64,000 bases of DNA from Streptomyces sp. NBC_00620 (GTDB lineage: Bacteria > Actinomycetota > Actinomycetes > Streptomycetales > Streptomycetaceae). Position numbers and translations under genes: made by a program. The stretch lies in NCBI RefSeq assembly GCF_026341825.1, contig NZ_JAPENY010000001.1, positions 310,001 through 374,000 on the forward strand. Reading direction: 5' to 3'. Below, one piece after another: positions 55,125-63,435 of this stretch; position 1 is the first letter of the stretch; each line of letters begins with the position of its first letter. Below the pieces are notes generated by a model. That model was not told the origin of the DNA and searched no databases. It worked only from the letters and a program-made list of their open reading frames with translations.

Positions 55125-56378
55125 ATGCGCACCACAGCAGGAGAAGCCGCCGAAGCGGACCCGTTCGACGCGGGAGCCGGCGGCATCCTGCGCCAGCCGA
55201 AGGCCGTCTGGGCGACGGCCGGGGCGTCCGTCGTCGCCTTCATGGGCATCGGGCTCGTCGACCCGATCCTGCCGTCCATCGCCAAGGGCCTGGACGCCAC
55301 CACCAGCCAGGTCTCGCTGCTCTTCACCTCGTACTTCCTGATCACCGCCGTGGCGATGCTGGTGACCGGCTTCGTCTCCAGCCGCATCGGCGGCAAGAAG
55401 ACCCTGCTGCTCGGCCTCGCGCTCGTCGTGGTCTTCGCGGGCCTCGCCGGCACGTCCGGGTCGGTCGGCGAACTCGTCGGATTCCGGGCCGGCTGGGGCC
55501 TGGGCAACGCGCTCTTCGTGTCCACGGCCCTCGCCGTCATCGTCGGCTCGGCGGCGGGAGGCAGCGCCGCGGCGATCCTGCTGTACGAGTCGGCGCTGGG
55601 CCTCGGCATGGCGTGCGGACCCCTGCTGGGCGCGCTGCTCGGCAACGCCAGCTGGCGCTACCCCTTCTTCGGCACCGCGTTCCTGATGGCGGTCGGCTTC
55701 CTGTGCATCACGGCGTTCCTGAAGGAACAGCCGAAGCCCGCGAAGAAGACCTCGCTGCTCGACCCGATCAGGGCGCTCGGCCACGGCGGCCTCGCCTCGG
55801 CGGCCGTCTCGGCGTTCTTCTACAACTACACGTTCTTCACCGTGCTGGCCTTCACCCCGTTCGTACTGAACATGACCCCCTACAAGTCGGGCGCGGTCTT
55901 CTTCGGCTGGGGCCTGCTGCTGGCCCTCTTCTCGGTGATCGTGGCCCCGCGCATGCAGGCCCGCTTCGGCTCGCTGAAGGTGCTCGGCGGCTCGCTGATC
56001 CTGCTCGCCGCCGACGTCCTCGTCCTCGGGTACGGCAGCCACACCACCGCCGTCGTCTGCACGATCCTGTCCGGCGCCTTCATCGGCGTGAACAACACCG
56101 TCTACACGGAACTCGCCCTGGGCGTCTCGGACGCGCCGCGCCCGGTGGCCAGCGCCGGGTACAACTTCGTGCGGTGGTTCGCGGCCGCGGCGGCGCCGTA
56201 CTTCGCGCCGAAGATCGAGGAGTGGAGCGACATCCACATCCCGTTCGTGGTCGCGGCCCTCACGGCGGTGATCGGCGCCGCGGTGGTCTTCGTACGGCGG
56301 GACGCGCTGACGCACGACGCCGAGGAGCTGGAGCCTCGGCACGCCACGGAGGACAGCGTCACCGTTTTTGCCAACTGA
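55125..56378 (+). CDS. MFS transporter (12 or so spans, drug/metabolite exporter type)
   Basis: A protein of 417 aa from the ATG at 55125; the frame is open much further upstream, but a strong SD and promoter place the start here. It shows MFS loop motifs FVSSRIGGKKTLLLGLALVV (motif A region), RAGWGLGNALFVSTALAVIV, LLYESALGLGMACGPLLGAL (motif C-like GPLLG), and later spans GAVFFGWGLLLALFSVIVAP. The acidic C-terminus is cytosolic. The tight operator upstream suggests inducible expression, but no regulator gene is adjacent. The substrate is unknown. Confidence 0.9.
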   Translation: MRTTAGEAAEADPFDAGAGGILRQPKAVWATAGASVVAFMGIGLVDPILPSIAKGLDATTSQVSLLFTSYFLITAVAMLVTGFVSSRIGGKKTLLLGLALVVVFAGLAGTSGSVGELVGFRAGWGLGNALFVSTALAVIVGSAAGGSAAAILLYESALGLGMACGPLLGALLGNASWRYPFFGTAFLMAVGFLCITAFLKEQPKPAKKTSLLDPIRALGHGGLASAAVSAFFYNYTFFTVLAFTPFVLNMTPYKSGAVFFGWGLLLALFSVIVAPRMQARFGSLKVLGGSLILLAADVLVLGYGSHTTAVVCTILSGAFIGVNNTVYTELALGVSDAPRPVASAGYNFVRWFAAAAAPYFAPKIEEWSDIHIPFVVAALTAVIGAAVVFVRRDALTHDAEELEPRHATEDSVTVFAN

Positions 56379-56428
56379 CTGATTTCGGCCAGGGCCTGAG
56401 CCGGGATCAGCCAGATATGAGAAAGAAC

Positions 56429-57013
56429 TCAGTCCAGCGGAACGGACTTGCGCAGCGGATCGCGCAGGTCCGTTCCACCGCTCAGCCAGCGCTCCTGGAG
56501 GGCACCCGCACCGTGCACGCGCTTCCACGCGGCCTCGTTCGGCGTCATGGGCAGCAGGGGCAGGAACCGTACGGGGTCGGCGGGCTCGTCCAGGTCGAGG
56601 TCCTCCACCAAACCACCCGGCTCGGCGACCAGTACGGAGGTGAACGGCGCGCCCGGCCACAGGGGTTCGCCCACGTCGAGCGAGGCGCCGGGAGCCACGA
56701 TCAGGCCCTCGACCTGCGGAGACGCGGCGAGTACGGCGAGCGGGCGGAGCACCTTGTCGGTGTCGGCGGCGCCGGCGCGCACGGAGAGGATCAGCTCGGC
56801 GCGCGGGCCTTTCACGGGGTCGGCGACGACCGAGGTGGGGTCCGCCATCGGCTGGGCGGACATGCCGAGCGTCGCGTAGCGGACGATGTCGCCCTCGGTG
56901 AAACGCAGCACTTCGACACGGTCGGTGCCTAGGAAGGTGACCGCGGCCCGCGCGTCGGATTCGCCCAGCGCGGAACGCAACCGGGCCTCGACCAGAGGAA
57001 GAACATCAGCCAT
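56429..57013 (-). CDS. suppressor-of-fused (SUFU) domain protein
   Basis: A protein of 194 aa from the ATG at 57013. SUFU-type landmarks: VLRFTEGDIVRYATLGMSAQ, GPRAELILSVRAG, LAVLAASPQVEGLIVAPGA, PLWPGAPFTSVLVAEPGG, VRFLPLLPMTPNEAAWKRVH. In bacteria such proteins are single-domain and often tied to toxin-immunity contexts, but no toxin gene is visible here, so function is open. It is divergent from the corA leader and convergent with the MFS gene. Confidence 0.75.
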   Translation of the reverse strand: MADVLPLVEARLRSALGESDARAAVTFLGTDRVEVLRFTEGDIVRYATLGMSAQPMADPTSVVADPVKGPRAELILSVRAGAADTDKVLRPLAVLAASPQVEGLIVAPGASLDVGEPLWPGAPFTSVLVAEPGGLVEDLDLDEPADPVRFLPLLPMTPNEAAWKRVHGAGALQERWLSGGTDLRDPLRKSVPLD

Positions 57014-57140
57014 GAACCGAGCATAGAACTCGTCAGGAGCGCGCAAAGCGGCACGTTGACGCTTCGGTGCGCTGATAGTCTTGGCCGCTGGCCGGGGCAG
57101 CACGCAGAAGCGTCGCTCTCAAGTCCCGGCCCACTGAGGC

Positions 57141-57226
57141 TGACTCCCCCACTGGGGGAACTGTCCGACTCCCCTGTGGAGGGAGCTGGACCCCCTACGG
57201 GGGATGGATCGTCCCTCACGGGGGAC
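57141..57226 (+). ncRNA. array of four short GC hairpins in the corA leader
   Basis: Four stem-loops follow one another: TCCCCC-ACT-GGGGGA (57145-57159), CTCCC...GGGAG (57169-57185), CCCCC-TAC-GGGGG (57191-57203) and GTCCC...GGGAC (57211-57226). Similar GACT/GGAC-type linkers separate them. They end 5 bp before a very strong SD (GGAGGAGG) for the 15-codon ORF at 57250. No known riboswitch class is recognised, including the M-box. Confidence 0.45.
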
Positions 57227-57249
57227 CGACCGGAGGAGGTGGGGCTGCA

Positions 57250-57297
57250 ATGGACCGAAGTCATCCGTGCAGTACTACCCGCTCTTCCGGTCGCTGA
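57250..57297 (+). CDS. 15-codon leader ORF upstream of corA
   Basis: ATG at 57250 encodes MDRSHPCSTTRSSGR and stops at 57297. The SD GGAGGAGGTGGGG is among the strongest in the window (spacing 5-10 nt). Such a translated mini-ORF 300 nt before corA is a plausible sensing element. It is the only well-initiated frame in the 57014-57596 gap. Confidence 0.5.
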   Translation: MDRSHPCSTTRSSGR

Positions 57298-57401
57298 GTT
57301 CTTTAGCTGGCTCTGTAGTCCTGCTGGCTGTCGCCTCCTGCGAAACATGTGCATACGTGTCAGCGTTGCCCGGTGCACCACGGAAGAGCGCTTCGTTCCC
57401 G

Positions 57402-57463
57402 CCTGATCCGTCCGATCCGAACGTGATCCGTCTGATCGAGACGTGATCTGCCTGATCCGAGTC
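57402..57463 (+). repeat. three 20-21-bp tandem repeats in the corA leader
   Basis: The units CTGATCCGTCCGATCCGAAC, GTGATCCGTCTGATCGAGAC and GTGATCTGCCTGATCCGAGT follow directly on one another. They could be protein sites or RNA repeats. They lie between the leader ORF and corA. Confidence 0.6.
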
Positions 57464-57596
57464 AGTAGCGAAGCTGCCACCGCGACGGTGCGGTGCTCCC
57501 CGCTTTGTGGACGTGCCAAACATCCGCAGTCAGGACGTCCCCATTCCGGGTAGTTCCAACCGTCGCCGGCCGCCTCCGTTGCGAAGGAGCCTGCCC

Positions 57597-58709
57597 ATGT
57601 CGATGATTCGTGACCTCCGTGCCGCGGTCCGCCCCCGTCCCTCGCTGCGCAAGGACAGTGGCTCGTACGACACCACCCGTGACCCCGGGACCCCCTCCGC
57701 CGTGGTCGACTGCGCCATCTACCGCGACGGTGCGCGCGTCGAGACCCGCGAGCCCCTGACGCCCCACCAGGCGATGCGCCAGGTGCACCGTGACGGCGGC
57801 TTCGTGTGGATCGGTCTGCACGAGCCGACGGAGGCCGAATTCTCCGGTATCGCAAGCGAGTTCGGACTGCACCCGCTCGCCGTCGAGGACGCGGTCCAGG
57901 CCCACCAGCGGCCCAAGCTGGAGCGGTACGACGACTCCCTCTTCACCGTCTTCAAGACCATCCACTACGTCGAGCACGACCAGCTGACCGCCACCAGCGA
58001 GATCGTCGAGACCGGCGAGGTCATGTGCTTCACCGGGCGGGACTTCTTCATCACCGTCCGGCACGGCGGGCAGGGTTCGCTGCGGGCGCTGCGGCACCGG
58101 CTCCAGGACGACCCCGAGCTGCTCGCCAAGGGGCCCTCCGCCGTGCTGCACGCCATCGCCGACCATGTCGTCGACGGGTACATCGCGGTCGCCGACGCCG
58201 TGCAGGACGACATCGACGAGGTCGAGACCGAGGTCTTCTCGCCGGGCCGCAAGGGCACCCCGCGCGGCACGGACGCCGGGCAGATCTACCAGCTCAAGCG
58301 TGAGGTGCTGGAGTTCAAGCGGGCGGTGTCGCCGCTTCTGCGCCCCATGCAGCTGCTGAGCGAGCGGCCGATGCGGCTGATCGACCCCGACATCCAGAAG
58401 TACTTCCGCGATGTCCACGACCACCTCGCCCGGGTGCAGGAGCAGGTCCTCGGCTTCGACGAGCTGCTCAACTCGATCCTCCAGGCCAACCTCGCGCAGG
58501 CGTCCGTCGCGCAGAACGAGGACATGCGCAAGATCACCTCCTGGGCCGCGATCATCGCCGTACCGACGATGGTGTGCGGCGTGTACGGCATGAACTTCGA
58601 GCACATGCCCGAGCTGCACTGGCGGTACGGCTACCCGGTGATCCTGGGCGTCACGGTCGCCATCTGTCTGGGGATCCACCGCACGCTGAAGCGCAACGGC
58701 TGGCTGTGA
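57597..58709 (+). CDS. corA: CorA family magnesium/cobalt transporter
   Basis: A protein of 370 aa from the ATG at 57597, SD GAAGGAG 6 nt upstream. It has a long cytosolic funnel domain (VWIGLHEPTEAEFSGIASEF, HPLAVEDAVQAHQRPKLERY), helices ending FDELLNSILQANLAQASVAQ, then two spans with the selectivity signature YGMNFEHMPE (GMN). It forms a homopentamer for Mg2+ uptake. The leader with hairpins, mini-ORF and repeats points to post-initiation control, possibly by Mg2+. Further downstream lie an MgtE_N/CBS protein and DUF1003. Confidence 0.93.
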   Translation: MSMIRDLRAAVRPRPSLRKDSGSYDTTRDPGTPSAVVDCAIYRDGARVETREPLTPHQAMRQVHRDGGFVWIGLHEPTEAEFSGIASEFGLHPLAVEDAVQAHQRPKLERYDDSLFTVFKTIHYVEHDQLTATSEIVETGEVMCFTGRDFFITVRHGGQGSLRALRHRLQDDPELLAKGPSAVLHAIADHVVDGYIAVADAVQDDIDEVETEVFSPGRKGTPRGTDAGQIYQLKREVLEFKRAVSPLLRPMQLLSERPMRLIDPDIQKYFRDVHDHLARVQEQVLGFDELLNSILQANLAQASVAQNEDMRKITSWAAIIAVPTMVCGVYGMNFEHMPELHWRYGYPVILGVTVAICLGIHRTLKRNGWL

Positions 58710-58733
58710 CCCCGGCTGGATAGTGTTGCCCCC

Positions 58734-59276
58734 ATGACGGAACAGCTGCTCGACCGGGCCCTCGTCGAGGAAGCCACCAAGAAGTCCGGGCTGATCTGGG
58801 TGCGGGGCAACGGGGTGCCGGTGCTCCACGGCCAGGGTGACGGAGCACCCTCGCGCGCGCTGTGGCACGTGTGGCACGACGGCGGGGCCTGTCTGATCGG
58901 CGACGGGCCCGGCGAGCAGCCGCTGCCGGGCCTGGTCGACGGGGGCGACGCGGTCGTCACCGTACGCAGCAAGGACAAGGGCGGGCGCCTGGTGTCCTGG
59001 GCGGCGAAGGTCGTGGAGCTGACGCCCGCTTCCCCGGAGTGGGAGGAAGCGGTCGCCGAGCTCAAGGGCAAGCGCCTGAACGCCCCCGACGGCGAGGCCA
59101 TGACCGGGCGCTGGGCCCGGGAGTGCCGGGTGCTCCGCCTCGAGCCGACGGGCGGCACCTCCGAACTCCCCGACGGCTCACTCTCCGCGCCGCCGCTGCC
59201 CACCCCCGCCACCACCCGGCAACCAGCCCCGGGGGCCCTGCCCGGCCTGCTCTTCAAGAAGCGCAAGCGGCGCTAG
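58734..59276 (+). CDS. conserved hypothetical protein, split-barrel-like
   Basis: A protein of 180 aa. Sequence such as GLIWVRGNGVPVLHGQGDGA, RALWHVWHDGGACLIGDGPG and DAVVTVRSKDKGGRLVSWAA resembles FMN-binding split-barrel (PNPOx-like) proteins, but no FMN motif is certain. The C-terminus is Pro-rich and ends FKKRKRR. The ATG lies 24 bp after the corA stop, so it is probably co-transcribed. Convergent with the lipoprotein gene. Function unknown. Confidence 0.7.
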   Translation: MTEQLLDRALVEEATKKSGLIWVRGNGVPVLHGQGDGAPSRALWHVWHDGGACLIGDGPGEQPLPGLVDGGDAVVTVRSKDKGGRLVSWAAKVVELTPASPEWEEAVAELKGKRLNAPDGEAMTGRWARECRVLRLEPTGGTSELPDGSLSAPPLPTPATTRQPAPGALPGLLFKKRKRR

Positions 59277-59290
59277 GTGTACCGCTAGGT

Positions 59291-60049
59291 CTACGAGGAC
59301 GGCAGCTGCTGCCCGTAGTCCACCGTCTCGTTCTTGGAGGGCTCCTCCAGGGCGAAGTCCTTGCCCCAGTCCGTGAGGCGGAGGGTGCCGGCGTTGCCCG
59401 CGCGGACCAGGCGGAGGGGGTACGCGGTTCCCTCCAGGGAGACGTCCAGGGAGCCGCCCGAGCCGTCGCCGCCGGTGATGCGGAAGGTGCGGGTGCCGGA
59501 CTGCTCGTGGTAGCCGTCGGTCGCGAGGGCGCCCTGCAGGGTGAGCAGGCCGTCGAGGAGGACGTTCTTGTCGGTGAAGCCGCTGAAGCGCTTGTAGGTG
59601 GGGTCGTCGGTCGGGACCTTCACGTACTTGCCGTCGAGCTTGTCGGCGACGGCCGTGTCCGACGAGGAGGCGCCGCCCTTGCCGTCCTGGTCGGTCCAGA
59701 AGTCGGCGTCGGCCTTCAGGTAGAGGTGCTCGCCGACCCGCAGCAGCCGGAAGGTCGACTCCTTCGAGGTGACGGAGCCGGTGCCGCCGTCGCCCTTGAG
59801 GCGCATGTCGAGGGTGTACGTGGTCCCGTTGGTCACGACGGTCCCGGCGAGCCGTACCGTCTCCGCTGCGTCGGCCGCCTTCTTCGTCTTCGCCTGGATC
59901 TGGGCGGCGGTCAGTTTGCCGACCCCGTTCGTGCCCGCGTCCGGGTCGTCACTGCCGCACCCCGTCAGTCCTGTCCCCGTCACTACCAGTGCGCACATCG
60001 CGCTCACCAGTGCGGCCCTGCGGGTACGACCCTGGGGAATTGCAGTCAC
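59291..60049 (-). CDS. LppX/LprG-like secreted lipoprotein
   Basis: A protein of 252 aa from the GTG at 60049 (TAIPQGRTRRAALVSAMCAL). Signal peptide with lipobox GLTGC (residue about 31). The mature part is a single beta-rich domain (VRLAGTVVTNGTTYTLDMRL, HLYLKADADFWTD, TFRITGGDGSGGSLDVSLEG) of the LppX_LprAFG type, which in mycobacteria carries lipids in a hydrophobic cavity. AAAGG lies 10 nt upstream. Divergent from the MgtE_N protein. Confidence 0.82.
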   Translation of the reverse strand: MTAIPQGRTRRAALVSAMCALVVTGTGLTGCGSDDPDAGTNGVGKLTAAQIQAKTKKAADAAETVRLAGTVVTNGTTYTLDMRLKGDGGTGSVTSKESTFRLLRVGEHLYLKADADFWTDQDGKGGASSSDTAVADKLDGKYVKVPTDDPTYKRFSGFTDKNVLLDGLLTLQGALATDGYHEQSGTRTFRITGGDGSGGSLDVSLEGTAYPLRLVRAGNAGTLRLTDWGKDFALEEPSKNETVDYGQQLPSS

Positions 60050-60224
60050 AGGTGGGACGCCTTTCGTGCGGGGGTCCGGGCGGCGGCGTAGGGCAGCGTA
60101 CCGGTGCTCCCGGGGCCCCGCGGAAGGGGTCCGTCCGGAGCGCCCACCAGGGCGTATCCGACCGGGACGGGCTAGCCTGAAGCCCACCCGAGCGGACAAA
60201 ACGGCAGGAACAGGAGGCGCGCGC

Positions 60225-61511
60225 ATGGCCGCAGGCGCCCCCCGGATCTTCGTCTCGCACCTCGCCGGCGTCGCCGTGTTCGACCCGAACGGTGACCAGG
60301 TGGGCCGTGTGCGGGACCTGGTCGCCATGCTGCGTGTCGGGCGCCGGCCGCCCCGGCTGCTCGGCATCGTCGTCGAGCTGTCCACGCGCCGCCGCATCTT
60401 CCTGCCCATGACCCGGGTGACCGGCATCGAGAGCGGCCAGGTCATCACCACCGGCGTCCTCAACGTGCGCCGCTTCGAGCAGCGGCCCACCGAGCGGCTC
60501 GTGTTCGGCGAGCTCCTGGACCAGCGCCTCACGCTCGTCGAAGGGGGCGAGGAGGTGACCGTGCTCGACGTGGCCATCCAGCAGCTTCCGGCGCGGCGCG
60601 ACTGGGAGATCGACCGGGTCTTCGTCCGCAAGGGCCGCGGCGGGGCGTTCAGGCGCACCAAGGGCGAGACCCTGACCGTCGAGTGGTCCGCCGTCACCGG
60701 GTTCTCGCTGGACGAGCAGGGACAGGGCGCCGAGAGCCTGCTCGCCACCTTCGAGCAGCTGCGCCCCGCCGACCTCGCGAACGTCATGCACCACCTGTCG
60801 CCGAAACGGCGCGGGGAGGTGGCCGCCGCACTCGACGACGACCGCCTCGCCGACGTACTCGAACAGCTCCCCGAGGACGACCAGATCGAGATCCTCGGCA
60901 AGCTCAAGGAGGAGCGCGCGGCCGACGTCCTGGAGGCGATGGCCCCGGACGACGCGGCCGACCTGCTCGCCGAACTTCCCGAGGACGACGTGGAGCGGCT
61001 GCTGACGCTGATGCGGCCCGGCGACGCGGCCGACGTACGGCGGCTGATGGCATACGAGGAGCGGACCGCCGGCGGTCTGATGACGACCGAGCCCATCGTG
61101 CTGCGGCCCGACGCGACGATCGCCGACGCACTCGCCCGGGTCCGCAACCCCGACCTCTCCCCCTCGCTCGCCGCCCAGGTGTACGTGTGCCGCCCGCCGG
61201 ACGAGACGCCCACCGGCAAGTACCTGGGCACCGCGCACTTCCAGCGGCTGCTCCGCGACCCGCCGTACACCCTGGTCAGCTCGATCCTCGACGGCGATCT
61301 GCAGCCCCTCTCCCCGGACGCCGCGCTGCCCGTCGTCGCCGGGTTCTTCGCGACGTACGACATGGTGGCGGCGCCCGTCGTCGACGAGAGCGGCTCGCTG
61401 CTGGGCGCGGTGACCGTGGACGACGTACTGGACCACATGCTGCCCGAGGACTGGCGCGAGACGGAGTTCCACCTCGACGAAGACGACGAGGGGGCGGCCG
61501 ATGGCGGCTGA
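60225..61511 (+). CDS. MgtE N-terminal and CBS domain protein without membrane domain
   Basis: A protein of 428 aa. SD AGGAGG 7 nt before the ATG. Residues 1-110 resemble a PRC-barrel region (VAVFDPNGDQVGRVRDLVAM). Residues about 170-290 are MgtE_N superhelix repeats (LADVLEQLPEDDQIEILGKL, ADVLEAMAPDDAADLLAELP). Two CBS motifs follow to residue 410 (TEPIVLRPDATIADALARVR, LGAVTVDDVLDHMLPEDW). The transporter's membrane domain is absent, so this is a soluble Mg2+- or nucleotide-sensing module. It overlaps DUF1003 by 11 bp. Confidence 0.9.
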   Translation: MAAGAPRIFVSHLAGVAVFDPNGDQVGRVRDLVAMLRVGRRPPRLLGIVVELSTRRRIFLPMTRVTGIESGQVITTGVLNVRRFEQRPTERLVFGELLDQRLTLVEGGEEVTVLDVAIQQLPARRDWEIDRVFVRKGRGGAFRRTKGETLTVEWSAVTGFSLDEQGQGAESLLATFEQLRPADLANVMHHLSPKRRGEVAAALDDDRLADVLEQLPEDDQIEILGKLKEERAADVLEAMAPDDAADLLAELPEDDVERLLTLMRPGDAADVRRLMAYEERTAGGLMTTEPIVLRPDATIADALARVRNPDLSPSLAAQVYVCRPPDETPTGKYLGTAHFQRLLRDPPYTLVSSILDGDLQPLSPDAALPVVAGFFATYDMVAAPVVDESGSLLGAVTVDDVLDHMLPEDWRETEFHLDEDDEGAADGG

Positions 61512-62085
61512 ACGCGAGGCGCGGGAACGCACCGCCTCCGGGGCGACCGCGGCCCCCCGGTCGCGCAACCGGCTCGACCAGCCGAAGCTGCCGGGCCGCA
61601 GGCTGCTGCCGGAGTGGGACCCGGAGGCGTTCGGACGGTTCTCGGAGCGGATCGCGCGGTTCCTGGGCACCGGGCGGTTCATCGTCTGGATGACCGTCGT
61701 CGTTGTCGTGTGGGTGCTGTGGAACGTCTTCGCGCCGCGTGACCTGCGCTTCGACAACTACCCGTTCATCTTCCTGACGCTGATGCTGTCGCTCCAGGCC
61801 TCCTACGCCGCCCCACTGATCCTGCTCGCGCAGAACCGGCAGGACGACCGCGACCGCGTCAACCTGGAACAGGACCGCAAGCAGAACGAGCGGTCGATCG
61901 CGGACACCGAGTACCTCACCCGGGAGATCGCCACGCTGCGTATCGGCCTCGGCGAGGTCGCCACCCGCGACTGGATCCGCTCCGAACTGCAGGACCTGGT
62001 CAAGGAGCTGGAGGAGCAGCGTGTGGACGGGCATCGCGTATTCCCGTCCGAGGCCGCTCGGGGACGTGACACAGACGACCTGTGA
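61501..62085 (+). CDS. DUF1003 membrane protein
   Basis: A protein of 194 aa. Two spans (FIVWMTVVVVVWVLWNVFAP and YPFIFLTLMLSLQASYAAPL) and the DUF1003 pattern APLILLAQNRQDDRDRVNLE, then a coiled coil (EIATLRIGLGEVATRDWIRS, LVKELEEQR). It overlaps the MgtE_N gene start-to-stop, so the products likely work together. DUF1003 proteins are linked to ion or magnesium handling but lack a proven activity. Confidence 0.9.
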   Translation: MAAEREARERTASGATAAPRSRNRLDQPKLPGRRLLPEWDPEAFGRFSERIARFLGTGRFIVWMTVVVVVWVLWNVFAPRDLRFDNYPFIFLTLMLSLQASYAAPLILLAQNRQDDRDRVNLEQDRKQNERSIADTEYLTREIATLRIGLGEVATRDWIRSELQDLVKELEEQRVDGHRVFPSEAARGRDTDDL

Positions 62086-62129
62086 CGGGGCTTTCCGGGG
62101 CCCATGGGGTGCCCCGTACCATCGACGGT

Positions 62130-63266
62130 ATGGCGGCTATGGAAGACGCGGTGCGTGAAGCACTGGCGACGGTGAACGATCCCGAGATCCAGCGACCCAT
62201 CACCGAACTGGGGATGGTCAAATCTGTTGAGATCAGTGCGGACGGTGCGGTCGCGGTCACTGTCTATCTGACCGTCTCCGGCTGCCCGATGCGCCAGACC
62301 ATCACGGACACCGTGACGGCGGCTGTCGCGGCGGTCGAGGGCGTCACGCACGTCGACGTGACCCTCGACGTGATGGGCGACGAGCAGCGCCGCGAGCTCG
62401 CGGCCGCGCTGCGCGGCGGGACGGCCGAGCGCGAGGTCCCCTTCGCCCAGCCGGGCTCGCTCACCCGCGTGTACGCGGTCGCCTCCGGCAAGGGCGGCGT
62501 CGGCAAGTCCTCGGTGACGGTGAACCTGGCGGCGGCGATGGCCGCCGACGGCCTCAAGGTCGGTGTCGTCGACGCGGACATCTACGGCCACTCCGTGCCC
62601 CGCATGCTGGGCGTCGACGGCAAGCCCACCCAGGTCGAGAACATGATCATGCCGCCGTCCGCGCACGGTGTGAAGGTCATCTCGATCGGCATGTTCACGC
62701 CGGGCAACGCGCCCGTCGTCTGGCGTGGCCCGATGCTCCACCGCGCCCTCCAGCAGTTCCTGGCGGACGTCTTCTGGGGCGACCTGGACGTCCTCCTCCT
62801 GGACCTCCCGCCGGGCACCGGCGACATCGCGATCTCGGTCGCGCAGCTCGTCCCGAACGCCGAGATCCTCGTCGTGACGACTCCGCAGCAGGCCGCCGCC
62901 GAGGTGGCCGAGCGCGCGGGCTCCATCGCCGTCCAGACCCACCAGAAGATCGTCGGCGTCGTCGAGAACATGTCCGGCCTGCCCTGCCCGCACTGCGGCG
63001 AGATGGTCGACGTCTTCGGCACCGGCGGCGGCCAGTCCGTCGCCGAGGGCCTGACCCGCACCACGGGCACCAACGTCCCGGTCCTCGGCAGCATCCCGAT
63101 CGACGTCCGCCTCCGCGAAGGCGGCGACGAGGGCAAGCCGGTGGTCCTGACCGACCCCGACTCCCCGGCGGGCGCCGCCCTACGATCAATCGCAGGAAAA
63201 CTCGGCGGCCGAGCCCGAGGCCTCTCGGGCATGTCCCTGGGCATCACCCCGAGGAACAAGTTTTAA
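62130..63266 (+). CDS. mrp: Mrp/NBP35 (ApbC) Fe-S cluster carrier ATPase
   Basis: A protein of 378 aa from the ATG at 62130; TACCAT 7 nt upstream suggests leaderless transcription (a second ATG is three codons on). N-terminal MIP18/DUF59 domain (NDPEIQRPITELGMVKSVEI, SGCPMRQTITD). P-loop VASGKGGVGKSSVTVNLAAA near residue 118, VDADIYGHSVPRML, DLPPGTGDIAISVAQ, and CPHC (NMSGLPCPHCGEM) which binds the bridging cluster. It assembles and transfers [4Fe-4S] clusters, relevant to WblC and AdnA in this window. Confidence 0.93.
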   Translation: MAAMEDAVREALATVNDPEIQRPITELGMVKSVEISADGAVAVTVYLTVSGCPMRQTITDTVTAAVAAVEGVTHVDVTLDVMGDEQRRELAAALRGGTAEREVPFAQPGSLTRVYAVASGKGGVGKSSVTVNLAAAMAADGLKVGVVDADIYGHSVPRMLGVDGKPTQVENMIMPPSAHGVKVISIGMFTPGNAPVVWRGPMLHRALQQFLADVFWGDLDVLLLDLPPGTGDIAISVAQLVPNAEILVVTTPQQAAAEVAERAGSIAVQTHQKIVGVVENMSGLPCPHCGEMVDVFGTGGGQSVAEGLTRTTGTNVPVLGSIPIDVRLREGGDEGKPVVLTDPDSPAGAALRSIAGKLGGRARGLSGMSLGITPRNKF

Positions 63267-63293
63267 CGAGCGCTAGGGGCAGCCCCGTCAGGG

Positions 63294-63324
63294 GCGCCCC
63301 TTCAGGGGCGCGGGGAACTGCGCG
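63294..63324. repeat. second copy of AGGGGCGCGGGGAACTGCGCG element
   Basis: GCGCCCCT-TC-AGGGGCGC hairpin followed by the same 21-mer (63304-63324) as at 46302-46322. It lies just downstream of mrp. Confidence 0.75.
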
Positions 63325-63374
63325 AGCAACCACGACGCACCCGCAGGTTCAAACGCTCCAGAGCACCTCGGATC

Positions 63375-63428
63375 GCATACGGGGATGGGGGCGCCGTCAC
63401 TCAAGACGGCGCCCCCATCCCCGTATGC
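63375..63428. terminator. bidirectional terminator after mrp
   Basis: A perfect 24-bp inverted repeat (63375-63398/63405-63428, core CGGGGATGGGGGCGCCGTC) with a 6-nt loop, between convergent genes. Confidence 0.95.
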
Positions 63429-63435
63429 CCGCCGC

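Noticed and set aside
54495..56378. 627-codon form of the MFS gene
   Set aside because: The added 210 codons are antisense to the DUF6758 gene. A clear promoter and SD place the start at 55125.
57204..57446. 80-codon frame in the corA leader with a hydrophobic stretch
   Set aside because: No SD at its ATG, and it overlaps the hairpin array and the better-initiated 15-codon frame. It could be reconsidered if ribosome data show occupancy.
57014..57596. M-box (ykoK) magnesium riboswitch
   Set aside because: I could not find the conserved M-box core. The leader is built of repeated small hairpins instead, so a known class is not claimed.
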